From NCBI GenBank assembly GCA_026391255.1, contig JAPLDU010000054.1, forward strand, positions 1 through 32,319: 32,319 nt of DNA. The letters run 5' to 3'. The translations under genes were made by a program, and so were the position numbers. The first letter of the stretch is position 1. Each line of letters begins with the position of its first letter. Source of the DNA: Bacteroidia bacterium. GTDB taxonomy: Bacteria; Bacteroidota; Bacteroidia; Bacteroidales; JAPLDU01. Positions 16,294 to 24,416 of this stretch are shown here, one piece after another. The notes under the pieces were generated by a model that was not told where the DNA came from, ran no database searches, and saw nothing but the letters and a program-made list of their open reading frames with translations.

Positions 16294-19200
16294 ATGAAAA
16301 GTTTTAAGTTTTTCATCCCTCTCATCTTTTCAGCTTTCTTTCTGCAAGGTTTTTTATTTGCTGAAAAACTTGTTACCCTAGGTAATCCTCATAATAACTA
16401 TAAATCTACCGGTTCTGTTGCTTCCGGTTGTGTGATCCCCAGTACTCAGACAGAATTGCAGCTCAATAATGTGAGGGCGCTTATCATGACAGGTGGCGAT
16501 ATGTGGTGGGACCTGAAAGGCAAGGCCCAGTACGAAGTTCCCAAAGGATCGGGAAAGACCGCCCTTTTTGCCGGGGGAATATGGATTGGCGGAACTGACG
16601 TAAACGAACAGTTGAAACTTTGTGCTATCAGGTACCGCGAAAAAGGGACAGATTATTGGACAGGCCCTTTGATTGAATCAGGTCCTAACCGTGCAACTAC
16701 TTCTTCAGATGTTTGCCTGCAGTATGATAAACATTTTGATGTTACCCGTGATGAAGTAGCTAAATTCCGGGCATGGTTTGCCTCCACCCCGGCTGAAAGA
16801 GCTGCCAATTATCCGGGTTACGTGATCCCTGATGTGATCATTAACTGGCCTGCTCATGGCGATGTGACAAAAGGATATGACTACCACCTGGCACCGTTCT
16901 ATGATGCTAACGGTGATGATTATTATAACCCTTACGACGGTGATTATCCATTCTTCGACCTTGACGGTGCATTACCCTGCGGTACAACCCGTGAAAAACG
17001 GGTACCCCGTTTATTTGGGGACGAAACCCTCTGGTGGATCTATAATGACCGTGGAAATGTACATACCGACCCCACAGGAGATGCCATCGGAATGGAAATT
17101 CATGCCCAGGCATTTGCTTTTGCCACCAACGACGAGCTGAATAATATGACTTTTTATAATTATGCACTGATCAACCGGTCAACCTATACTCTTTTTAATA
17201 CCTATTTTGGTGTATGGACGGATGCTGATATGGGCTATGCCTTTGATGATTATGTAGGTTGCGATGTGAAACGCGGACTCGGCTATCTGTATAATGGCAA
17301 AGATGTTGATGGCACCGGACAATTATATGCTTATGGCGAACAGCCTCCGGCCATCGGAATGGACTTCTTTGAAGGTCCCTACCAGGACCCTGACAACCAG
17401 GATAATGCAAGCAGTTGGGATACCTTGACCGGTAATCTGAACTGCGATGCAAACATCATGAACGGTAATATCAACGGGTTGAACTTCGGAGATGGAATCG
17501 TGGATAACGAACGCTGGGGAATGAGGAGATACATTTATTTCAATAATTGTGCGTCTGGCGGTCAGTGCGACCCTCAGGAAGCCGTTGAATATTATAATTT
17601 TTTAAAAGGATACTGGAAGGATGGTACACAATTATTTTATGGTGGTACAGGTTATTGGTCCGATCCTAAAACGTCTACCATTCCGTCGGATTTTATGTTC
17701 CCCGGCGATACAGACCCATGTGGATGGGGTACGGCCGGTGCTCATCAGCAACCCTGGGATGAAAAAACTGAAGACAATCCTCCCGGTGACAGGAGGTTCG
17801 TGCAGTCGGCAGGTCCGTTTACCCTTGAACCAGGCGCTGTGAATGATATTACCATGGGCGCTGTGTGGGCAAGGGCAACCAGCGGAGGAGCTTTTGCTTC
17901 TGTGAAAGCCGTTCGGCTTGCAGATGATAAAGCGCAGTTACTCTTTGATAATTGCTTTAAAGTCGTGAACGGGCCCGATGCCCCCGAAATGCAGATCATT
18001 GAACTCAAAAACCAATTGGTATTCCATCTTTCTAACCTTCCATCATCCAATAATTACCTGGAAAAATACAAAGAAAAAGACTTTTCTATCCCTAATCAGG
18101 TTCTCGTAAAGGATACTCCAATTACTGTTAAGGATAAGTATTACAAGTTCGAAGGTTACCAGGTGTTCCAGTTAAAAGACTCTACTGTTTCTGTGACAAA
18201 TATACATGACGATAATCTTGCCCGGCTTGTTTTTCAGTGCGACATAAAAAATAAAGTATCCAAACTTGTGAATTTCACATGGTCAACTGACATGAATGCT
18301 AATGTACCTACGCTTGAAGCTTATGGCGACAGCATGGATCAGGGGATTAAACATACGTTTACCATTACGGAAGATATGTTTGCCACTGACGCCAAAACAC
18401 TGGTAAATTATAAGAAATATTATTACCTCGCTATAGCATATAGTTATAACAATTATATGCACTACGACCAGAATAATCCGGACAGTATCAATGGTCAGAA
18501 ATTACCCTATAAAGCCAGCCGGAAAGGAGCCACCGGAGCTATTAAAGCATATACAGCCATTCCACATTACAACACTCCGCAGAATGGAGGAACCATCATA
18601 AATGCCAGTTATGGCGCAGGCCCTATGATCACACAGGTGTGGGGCCGTAGCGGTGATTCTGTTTCTCTCGATCTTACCGATGAAACAATAAATGAAATAA
18701 TGACAGGAGACCCGTGGAAAGCTAACAATGTAACCTATAAAAACGGTTTTGGCCCTATAAATTTAAAAGTGGTCGACCCCCTTAATGTTCCGGACGGAAA
18801 TTACATGATCAAATTTGATACGGTGAATTATAACAAATATTTATTCAATATTTATGATTCAAAGTGGTACCTGGTGCAAATCAGCGGTTCTACTGCAATA
18901 GATACCATATATGCAGAATCATTGATAAGTTATGAAAATGAACAGATCATCCCGGAACTGGGACTATCTGTTACTATTACCAATTTGCCACAGAATCCTG
19001 ACCTGGGGAATCTGCAATTGAGCGTATTGCCCGCTACTCTGCAATACAGTAATGTATCAAAGGCATGGCTTTCCTTTTTGCCGGACGAGAATAATGCAAA
19101 TCCTTTTAACTGGATTCGTTCCGGAACTCAACATGACACAACTGATCTGCCACATAAAGACTATTATGTAGTAGGCTCCAGTTACGATAATAAATCTGCT

Positions 19201-20514
19201 TTTGGGAAAATACTGAACGGTACCTGGGCTCCATATAAATTGGTTTCTCATATCGAATGCGGATTGTCTTATGATTCAGCGGGTTGTTTTAGTTTGATTG
19301 ATTTCAGACACGAACGACTTGCCAGTATTAATGTCGTGTTGACCTCTGACAAATCAAAATGGACCCGCTGTGTTGTAGTGGAAACCAGTGAAAATGATAC
19401 TACAAATGCGGGTGTTCCAATCTCCGGAATGTCAGTTGAGCGTGGTGCCTTTAAATATGATATGCGCCGTTCTCCCTCAATAGATAAAGAAGGGAACTTT
19501 GCCACACCAGGTTCCGGCCCCAGTAATAACCCTGAGGATGCTAACTACATTGCCGATAACGGTATGGGTTGGTTCCCGGGTTATGCCATTGATGTGGAAA
19601 CAGGAGCAAGACTGAATTTAATGTATGGTGAAGCTTCCCAATTACCCAATGAAAACGGAAGGGACATGAAATGGAACCCAACACCCAATGTACTTACCAA
19701 ATTCGGCTGGACCAGTTATTATTCCGGATCAACAATAGCCAAAAGAGATATTTTATGGGGTGGTAAACATTTTATTTATATCATGGGTAATAACAACCAG
19801 CCCAAAGACAGTTTGCAAAACCAGTTCCCGTATATGCCTCCTTATGATGCAGGTAAGTACATTCAAAATCACTTTACAAGGTACAATTCAGCCCATACCT
19901 CAACTGAGAAAAAATTTAAACAAAGTATTTACAGGAATGCCATGTGGGTATCAATACCACTGCTAGTCAGTGATTATTCCACTATGACAATGGATCAGAT
20001 ACTGCAATTATCCGACATAAAAATAAAACTAAGAATTGCCAATCCTATAGCAGTCTCAGTAGCAACCCAGGCAGATCATCCTGACGAAGTGACCACTGAT
20101 GTTTTTGGAGCACCAGTATACATTAAATATCCTGAATACACATTCAGCACTTCTGATATTGCCACAAAGAAAAATGACAATAATGCAGCCAAGAGTGCAC
20201 TTGATCTGATTAATATTGTACCAAATCCATATTATGGTTATTCCCCTTATGAGAATAACCAACTGGATAACCTTGTCAAGATCACTAACCTGCCCCAGCA
20301 GTGTACCATCTCAATTTATAATGTAAATGGTACCCTTATCAGGAGATTCAAGAAAGACAGCGGGATTACCTACCAGGAATGGGATCTCAAGAACCAGTAT
20401 TCAATACCGATTGCAAGCGGTGTTTACATCATTTATGTAAAAGCCGACGGAGTAGGAGAGAAGGTGATCAAATGGTTCGGTGCATTGCGACCGGTCGACC
20501 TGAATGCTTTCTGA
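16294..20514 (+). CDS. large secreted protein with T9SS C-terminal sorting domain
   Basis: Protein of 1406 residues with a signal peptide (about 1-23, ending LQGFLFA). I do not recognise an enzymatic domain. The N-terminal region is rich in aromatic, Asp and Asn residues, and a calcium-loop-like DANGDDYYNPYDGDYPF sits at 204-220. Similar Asp/Asn-rich repeats occur at 310-380. The C-terminal 95 residues form a sorting domain: IVPNPYYGY, VKITNLPQQCTISIYNVNG, WDLKNQYSIPIASGVYIIYV and the tail GEKVIKWFGALRPVDLNAF. This predicts export by the type IX system and cell-surface display or release. It starts 34 bases after the receptor stop codon and ends 46 bases before the PorV-like gene, so the three are probably one transcript. 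The cargo's function is unknown. Confidence 0.88.
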   Translation: MKSFKFFIPLIFSAFFLQGFLFAEKLVTLGNPHNNYKSTGSVASGCVIPSTQTELQLNNVRALIMTGGDMWWDLKGKAQYEVPKGSGKTALFAGGIWIGGTDVNEQLKLCAIRYREKGTDYWTGPLIESGPNRATTSSDVCLQYDKHFDVTRDEVAKFRAWFASTPAERAANYPGYVIPDVIINWPAHGDVTKGYDYHLAPFYDANGDDYYNPYDGDYPFFDLDGALPCGTTREKRVPRLFGDETLWWIYNDRGNVHTDPTGDAIGMEIHAQAFAFATNDELNNMTFYNYALINRSTYTLFNTYFGVWTDADMGYAFDDYVGCDVKRGLGYLYNGKDVDGTGQLYAYGEQPPAIGMDFFEGPYQDPDNQDNASSWDTLTGNLNCDANIMNGNINGLNFGDGIVDNERWGMRRYIYFNNCASGGQCDPQEAVEYYNFLKGYWKDGTQLFYGGTGYWSDPKTSTIPSDFMFPGDTDPCGWGTAGAHQQPWDEKTEDNPPGDRRFVQSAGPFTLEPGAVNDITMGAVWARATSGGAFASVKAVRLADDKAQLLFDNCFKVVNGPDAPEMQIIELKNQLVFHLSNLPSSNNYLEKYKEKDFSIPNQVLVKDTPITVKDKYYKFEGYQVFQLKDSTVSVTNIHDDNLARLVFQCDIKNKVSKLVNFTWSTDMNANVPTLEAYGDSMDQGIKHTFTITEDMFATDAKTLVNYKKYYYLAIAYSYNNYMHYDQNNPDSINGQKLPYKASRKGATGAIKAYTAIPHYNTPQNGGTIINASYGAGPMITQVWGRSGDSVSLDLTDETINEIMTGDPWKANNVTYKNGFGPINLKVVDPLNVPDGNYMIKFDTVNYNKYLFNIYDSKWYLVQISGSTAIDTIYAESLISYENEQIIPELGLSVTITNLPQNPDLGNLQLSVLPATLQYSNVSKAWLSFLPDENNANPFNWIRSGTQHDTTDLPHKDYYVVGSSYDNKSAFGKILNGTWAPYKLVSHIECGLSYDSAGCFSLIDFRHERLASINVVLTSDKSKWTRCVVVETSENDTTNAGVPISGMSVERGAFKYDMRRSPSIDKEGNFATPGSGPSNNPEDANYIADNGMGWFPGYAIDVETGARLNLMYGEASQLPNENGRDMKWNPTPNVLTKFGWTSYYSGSTIAKRDILWGGKHFIYIMGNNNQPKDSLQNQFPYMPPYDAGKYIQNHFTRYNSAHTSTEKKFKQSIYRNAMWVSIPLLVSDYSTMTMDQILQLSDIKIKLRIANPIAVSVATQADHPDEVTTDVFGAPVYIKYPEYTFSTSDIATKKNDNNAAKSALDLINIVPNPYYGYSPYENNQLDNLVKITNLPQQCTISIYNVNGTLIRRFKKDSGITYQEWDLKNQYSIPIASGVYIIYVKADGVGEKVIKWFGALRPVDLNAF

Positions 20515-20560
20515 TCAGTGTGTTAAATAATCGAATTCGAATTTTTCAAAAAATACAGAT

Positions 20561-21649
20561 ATGTTGACAGCAGAAAAATCACGGATGTTTTCGTGGCACA
20601 AAACAGCGATTCAACTTACGGTAACAGCTTTTACATTGATCTTACTGTTTCCGGTTTTCTCCTTTGCCGGTAACGAACAACGCGCCGGTCAGGCAGGCGC
20701 CGGTGAGTTATTGATCAATCCATGGGCCAGGAGTACGGGATGGGGCGGAGCCAATACTGCTTATGCACAAGGCCTTGAAGCTATTTTTCTCAATGTGGCC
20801 GGCACTGCTTTTACCCCGCACACTGAATTAATATTTGCCCACACTACCTGGCTTACTAATTCAGGTGTGGCACTTAATTCATTCGGTTTTTCCCAGAAAA
20901 TGGGCGAAGCCGGTGTTCTTTCCCTGGCAGTAATGACAGTCGATTTTGGTGAAATTAATGTTACAACCGTTGATCTCCCTGAAGGAGGTATCGGAACTTT
21001 TCATCCTCAGTATACCAACATCTCGTTAGCCTATGCCAAGGAATTTTCGAATAGTATTTATGGTGGTCTTACTATAAAAATATTGTCGGAAAAAACATCC
21101 AATACTGCTGCCAGTGGAGTGGCTCTTGATGCAGGCATTCAGTATGTCACAGGTTCCGACCGGCAGATCAGGTTCGGTATTACCATGAAAAATGTCGGCC
21201 CTACCATGAAATTCTCAGGTGACGGTTTATCATTTCGCGGCGATGTGCCTTTAACCGGTGTCAGCCTTACCGTTGAGCAACGTTCGGCCGAATATGAACT
21301 TCCCTCTCTTATCATGATTGGCGGATCTTATGATTTTAATATTTCTGAACGTCATAAACTGACATTGGCCGCTAACTTTACTTCCAACTCATTCACCAAT
21401 GATCAGTATCATATTGGTCTTCAGTATGCTTATAATGATATCCTGTTTCTCAGAGGTGGATATGTATACGAAAAAGGAATAAACAGTACTGATGAACGTA
21501 CAACTGTATTTACCGGTCCGACAGCAGGTATATCCATTCAGGTACCATTGAACACTGAAAAAGGATCTGTCTTTTCTATCGATTATTCATACCGGGCCAC
21601 AAATCCATTCAGCGGTGTTCACAGTATCGGAGCCAGGGTGAGTTTATAA
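20561..21649 (+). CDS. PorV/PorQ-family outer-membrane protein
   Basis: Beta-barrel protein of 362 residues related to PorV (LptO) and PorQ, which move T9SS cargo from the translocon to the attachment complex. The signal peptide covers about residues 15-36 (ends FPVFSFAGNEQ). The family start motif is recognisable as AGAGELLINPWARSTGWGGA, then EAIFLNVAGTAF near residue 70, corresponding to the usual D-A-ALYWNPAGLA. The chain is regular amphipathic strands and ends SIGARVSL. It is the last gene of the unit that contains the 1406-residue cargo and is followed by a strong terminator. It is likely to be a paralogue dedicated to this cargo rather than the housekeeping PorV, but this is inference from position. 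Confidence 0.8.
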   Translation: MLTAEKSRMFSWHKTAIQLTVTAFTLILLFPVFSFAGNEQRAGQAGAGELLINPWARSTGWGGANTAYAQGLEAIFLNVAGTAFTPHTELIFAHTTWLTNSGVALNSFGFSQKMGEAGVLSLAVMTVDFGEINVTTVDLPEGGIGTFHPQYTNISLAYAKEFSNSIYGGLTIKILSEKTSNTAASGVALDAGIQYVTGSDRQIRFGITMKNVGPTMKFSGDGLSFRGDVPLTGVSLTVEQRSAEYELPSLIMIGGSYDFNISERHKLTLAANFTSNSFTNDQYHIGLQYAYNDILFLRGGYVYEKGINSTDERTTVFTGPTAGISIQVPLNTEKGSVFSIDYSYRATNPFSGVHSIGARVSL

Positions 21650-21674
21650 AAATATTCATATTTTTGCAGCATAA

Positions 21675-21712
21675 GAAAAGGGTCCCGGAATCCCGGGATT
21701 CTTTTTTGTTTT
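21675..21712 (+). terminator. Rho-independent terminator after the PorV-like gene
   Basis: The arms AAAAGGGTCCCGG and CCGGGATTCTTTT pair over about 13 positions, two of them G-T. The tail CTTTTTTGTTTTTA is T-rich. It lies 25 bases past the stop codon and closes the receptor-cargo-PorV unit. Confidence 0.85.
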
Positions 21713-21726
21713 TATATATCCGGACA

Positions 21727-21817
21727 TTAGTGATAAGTTATAAGTAATAAGTTATAAGTAATGAATTATGAGTGATGCTTTATAACTTATGCCTTATAAC
21801 TTATGTCTTATATCTTT
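21727..21817. repeat. GTGATAAGTTATAAGTAATAAG array before greA
   Basis: Degenerate array of TTATAAGTAATAAGTTATAAG units, then ATGAGTGATGC and TTATGCCTTATAACTTATGTC units. The words partly pair with each other because TTATAA is a palindrome. It ends 28 bases before the greA ATG. Confidence 0.55.
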
Positions 21818-21845
21818 TTATTATTACTAAATTATTATCAGGGAT

Positions 21846-22313
21846 ATGTCTCAGATTTTTATGTCAGAAGAAGGCTTGAAAAAGCTAAAGGATGAACTGG
21901 AGCAATTAAAGCGCGAGAGGCCGAACATATCACGTCAGATCGCTGAAGCACGTGATAAGGGAGACCTCAGTGAAAACGCCGAATATGATGCCGCCAAGGA
22001 AGCTCAGGGTATGCTTGAAATGAAAATATCGAAACTGGAAGCTTCTGTTGCTGCCGCCCGCATCATTGATGAATCAAGAATAAATACCTCAATAGTCCAG
22101 ATATTGAACAGGGTCAAGATACTGAACAGGACTAATAATAAAATCATGGAATATCTCCTTGTATCAGAATCGGAAGCTGATATCAGATCAAACAAACTAT
22201 CAATTAATACTCCAATAGCTCAGGGCCTGCTTGGAAAGAAAGTCGGCGACGTAGTGAGTATCAAGGTTCCGTCTGGGATTATCCCTTTTGAAATAATTGA
22301 AATATCTAAATAG
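21846..22313 (+). CDS. greA: transcription elongation factor GreA
   Basis: Rescues backtracked RNA polymerase by inserting its coiled-coil tip into the secondary channel and stimulating transcript cleavage. It has 155 residues. The N-terminal coiled coil (about 6-75) has the tip motif GDLSENAEYDAAKEAQ at 39-54, with the acidic residues D40 and E43 that position the catalytic metal. The FKBP-like C-terminal domain (about 85-155) contains SINTPIAQGLLGKKVGDVV. The ATG at 21846 is preferred because it gives the usual family length; an in-frame ATG at 21861 is an alternative. The stop codon is followed directly by a TTACGAGTTACGAGTTACG array. Confidence 0.96.
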   Translation: MSQIFMSEEGLKKLKDELEQLKRERPNISRQIAEARDKGDLSENAEYDAAKEAQGMLEMKISKLEASVAAARIIDESRINTSIVQILNRVKILNRTNNKIMEYLLVSESEADIRSNKLSINTPIAQGLLGKKVGDVVSIKVPSGIIPFEIIEISK

Positions 22314-22375
22314 GCTTTTACGAGTTACGAGTTACGACTTACTACTTATGACTTACGGCTATAATCTGTTATCTT
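22314..22375. repeat. greA-HIT gap array (ACGAGTT and ACTTATGACTTACG)
   Basis: A few units of TACGAGTTACGAGTTACGAC followed by TTACTACTTATGACTTACGG. It separates greA and the HIT gene by 81 bases without a visible promoter or terminator. Confidence 0.45.
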
Positions 22376-22394
22376 AATATTCCGAATCGATATA

Positions 22395-22793
22395 ATGAGC
22401 ATATTTACAAAAATCATCAAGGGGGAAATCCCCTGCTATAAGGTGGCTGAGGACAAGGATTATTTTGCATTTCTTGATATTAATCCTTTGGCAAAAGGTC
22501 ATACTCTTGTTATTCCCAAACGCGAGACCGATTATATCTTTGATTTACATGACAATGAACTTGCAGGATTAATGATCTTTGCTAAGAAAATTGCAAAAGC
22601 AATTGAAAAAGTTGTTACTTGTAAAAGAATCGGAATTGCTGTGATCGGACTTGAAGTTCCTCATGCCCATATTCACCTGATACCCATTGATAAAGTTCAG
22701 GATATAGATTTTTCCAGACCAAAGCTGAGATTTACAGAAAGTGAATTCAGGGAAACAGCGGAGGCAATCATGAAAGAACTTGGTAACCAGTGA
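22395..22793 (+). CDS. HIT-family nucleotide hydrolase or transferase
   Basis: Protein of 132 residues in the histidine-triad superfamily (HINT/FHIT type), cytoplasmic, usually hydrolysing adenosine phosphoramidates or similar nucleotides. It begins SIFTKIIKGEIPCYKVAED and continues DYFAFLDINPLAKGHTLVIP, both typical. The active-site triad is H90, H92 and H94 in VPHAHIHLIP; the last histidine before it (H53 in DLHDNEL) varies in the family. The residue pattern IAVIGLEVPHAHIH has Ala-Val-Ile-Gly in place of the usual NxGxxAGQ, a frequent variation in Bacteroidota copies. The stop codon TGA is the first word of the GC-rich array that follows. Confidence 0.92.
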   Translation: MSIFTKIIKGEIPCYKVAEDKDYFAFLDINPLAKGHTLVIPKRETDYIFDLHDNELAGLMIFAKKIAKAIEKVVTCKRIGIAVIGLEVPHAHIHLIPIDKVQDIDFSRPKLRFTESEFRETAEAIMKELGNQ

Positions 22794-22796
22794 GTA

Positions 22797-23045
22797 GGGA
22801 ACGAAGCGACGGGGCGAACGAAGAGACTGAGCGACGAAGAGACTAAGTGACAAGGGGACTAGGCGAACGAAGCGACGGGGCGAACGAAGAGACTGAGCGA
22901 CGAAGAGACTAAGTGACAAGGGGACTAGGCGAACAAAGAGACGGGGCGAACGAAGCGACTGAGCGACTTGGCGAACGAAGCGACCGGGCGACTTGGCGAA
23001 CGAAGCGACTGAGTGACGAAGAGACTGAGCGACTTGGCGAATGAA
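22797..23045. repeat. GC-rich array of CGAAGCGAC/TGAGCGAC words with a perfect 66-bp tandem duplication
   Basis: About 250 bases made of words such as GAACGAAGCGAC, TGAGCGAC, GAAGAGACTAAG and TTGGCGAACGAAG. Positions 22800-22865 are repeated in tandem and without change at 22866-22931. A third, diverged unit starts at 22932. It is clearly richer in G+C than its surroundings. It begins at the HIT stop codon. Minus-strand reading frames through it are periodic by-products. There are no unique spacers, so it is not a CRISPR array. Confidence 0.85.
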
Positions 23046-23077
23046 GTGATGAAGTGAAAAAATGAAAAATTCCTTAA

Positions 23078-23152
23078 AAATTTACTTTATGAACTTTATA
23101 AACTTTATGAACTGATTAACTCATCACTCATCACTCATAATTCATCACTCAT
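23078..23152. repeat. AACTTTATGAACTTTATAAAC and ATCACTCATCACTC arrays
   Basis: The 23084-23113 stretch consists of TTTATGAACTTTATAAACTTT units. The 23118-23152 stretch consists of CATCACTCATCACTCATAATTC units. The second runs into the 3' end of the HMA gene and supplies its final GAT GAG codons and TGA stop. Confidence 0.55.
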
Positions 23153-23354
23153 CCATCGGGTATCCGGCAAGCTTCAGTGCATCAGCAAAATCCTTATGAA
23201 GATCATGATCGCTTTCGTATTTTACAGTGACATCTGAATTGTTCAAATCAATATCAACTGAAAGAACTCCTGCAAATTTTGATAGAGTTGATCTGACTTT
23301 TCCAACGCAACCATCACACTTCATGTATTTTACTTTGAAATTGTCTGTTTTCAT
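23145..23354 (-). CDS. heavy-metal-associated (HMA) domain protein
   Basis: Small cytosolic protein of 69 residues, a single HMA ferredoxin-like fold that binds Cu(I) or another soft metal as a chaperone or buffer. The metal site is MKCDGC near the N-terminus (residues 11-16 of the chosen start). The rest fits the beta-alpha-beta-beta-alpha-beta pattern: GKVRSTLSKFAGVLSVDIDL, then SDVTVKYE and a helix with FADALKLAGYPMDE. I chose the ATG at 23354 (MKTDNFKVKY) because the 11 extra residues from 23387 are not part of the fold. No copper ATPase is nearby. The stop codon lies within the ATGAGTGATGAG repeat. Confidence 0.8.
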   Translation of the reverse strand: MKTDNFKVKYMKCDGCVGKVRSTLSKFAGVLSVDIDLNNSDVTVKYESDHDLHKDFADALKLAGYPMDE

Positions 23355-23378
23355 ATTTTCTGTCGTATGTTGTAAATC

Positions 23379-23445
23379 ACCATTCACTATTCACTATTCA
23401 CTACTCACCATTCACTCCGCCACAGGCGGATCACCATTCACTATT
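23379..23445. repeat. CACCATTCACTATTCACT array
   Basis: Units of ACCATTCACTATTCACTATTC on both sides of a small CCGCCACAGGCGG hairpin at about 23418-23430. It lies between the exonuclease stop codon and the HMA gene. Confidence 0.5.
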
Positions 23446-24208
23446 TTGATAATTCCCTGAGTTTGATTTGTGTCAGTATTTTTTTTGTATACAAGGGAAA
23501 TTCATTATTCATCATCCAACTGTAATATCCCGGTTCTTTTCTGAATACTTCTTCAACAGCTACACCTTTATGTTTCCCGAAGTTAAATACTTCGATCCCT
23601 TTGTTATTCATGACTATTCTGCCAAGAAAATCTACATTTTCGTTATAGGAAGAAAAGTCTGACAGGAATTTCACATCGTTTTGTAAGTTATGATAACGTT
23701 CAAGTTGTGATTTGAGTACCTCATAAGTGGCCAGGGTGTCACCTTCGGCGCTATGTGAATTAATATGATCTTTTCCGCAGTAGAAATGAAAAGCAGCGGC
23801 CAATGTTCGTTGTTCCATCTTATGAAAAATAACCTGGACGTCGATGAATCTCCTGTTTTTCTTATCAAAATCGAGCCCGGCCCTGAGAAATTCCTCTGCC
23901 AGAATGGGTATGTCAAACATGTTGGAGTTATATCCGGCCAGGTCGCAGCCTTCGATATACTGACTTATTATGTGTGCCATTTCTTTAAAGGAAGGGGAGT
24001 CCTTCACATCTTCGTTCCTGATTCCGTGAATGGCGCTGGCTGCTTCAGGGATCGGAATACCCGGATTGATGCGGTACGTTTTTATCTCTTCTTTTCCATC
24101 AGGCAGAATTTTTAACAGTGAGATTTCAACAATACGGTCATTGACTATATTAATACCAGTTGTCTCAAGATCAATAAATACAAGTGGTTTGTTTAATTGC
24201 AGGTTCAT
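23441..24208 (-). CDS. DnaQ-like 3'-5' exonuclease with a C-terminal extra domain
   Basis: DEDDh-type exonuclease of 255 residues, similar to the epsilon proofreading subunit. The acidic pair D13 and E15 lies in FIDLETTG. Exo II is AGYNSNMFDIPIL with D99. Exo III is HSAEGDTLAT with the general base H152 and the acid D157. All four catalytic residues are present. After about residue 185 there is a second small domain with FNFGKHKGVAVEEV and GYYSWMMNNEFPLYTKKIL at 209-245. This resembles the small domain found after many DnaQ-like nucleases and in proteins of the quorum-sensing-regulated virulence factor family. The gene is 208 bases after dnaN and on the same strand, so it may act with the clamp. 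Its leader is formed by a TAATGCC array that touches the start codon. Confidence 0.92.
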   Translation of the reverse strand: MNLQLNKPLVFIDLETTGINIVNDRIVEISLLKILPDGKEEIKTYRINPGIPIPEAASAIHGIRNEDVKDSPSFKEMAHIISQYIEGCDLAGYNSNMFDIPILAEEFLRAGLDFDKKNRRFIDVQVIFHKMEQRTLAAAFHFYCGKDHINSHSAEGDTLATYEVLKSQLERYHNLQNDVKFLSDFSSYNENVDFLGRIVMNNKGIEVFNFGKHKGVAVEEVFRKEPGYYSWMMNNEFPLYTKKILTQIKLRELSK

Positions 24209-24416
24209 TAGGCATTAGGCATTAGGCAATAGGCAATAGGCAATAGGCATTAGGCAATAGGCAATAGGCATTAGGCAATAGGCAACAGTCAATAGGCATT
24301 ATGTAATACAATGGGCAAAAGTAAGAGTACATAATTCACATTTACGAATTACCAATTTTACTTATACCTGAAAATCAAAATAACTAATGCCTATTGCCTA
24401 ATGCCTAATGCCTGAT
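24209..24416. repeat. dnaN-exonuclease gap: TAGGCATTAGGCAATAGGC arrays
   Basis: The 24209-24300 stretch is about twelve units of TAGGCAATAGGCATTAGGC words and begins at the exonuclease start codon. The 24388-24416 stretch holds ATGCCTATTGCCTAATGCCTG in the opposite sense and ends at the dnaN stop codon. The two arrays can therefore pair as a long interrupted hairpin. The middle 90 bases are A/T-rich and featureless. Confidence 0.65.

Noticed and set aside
16877-17452. Several overlapping frames on both strands in the T9SS cargo gene
   Set aside because: They lie within a long, intact 1406-codon frame with a signal peptide and sorting domain; the shadow frames have no recognisable content.
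22569-22919. Minus-strand open frame of 116 codons with repeats of SLSLFVAQSLRSPRRFV
   Set aside because: It is a by-product of the 66-bp tandem duplication and overlaps the HIT gene on the other strand; no start context and no family resemblance.
22797-23045. Possible CRISPR array
   Set aside because: Repeats are directly adjacent and degenerate, with no unique spacers of constant length and no cas genes.
24209-24300. Possible CRISPR or iteron-type replication origin near dnaN
   Set aside because: Units of about 8 bp without spacers; no dnaA gene or DnaA boxes (TTATCCACA type) seen nearby; the same words occur at unrelated genes.
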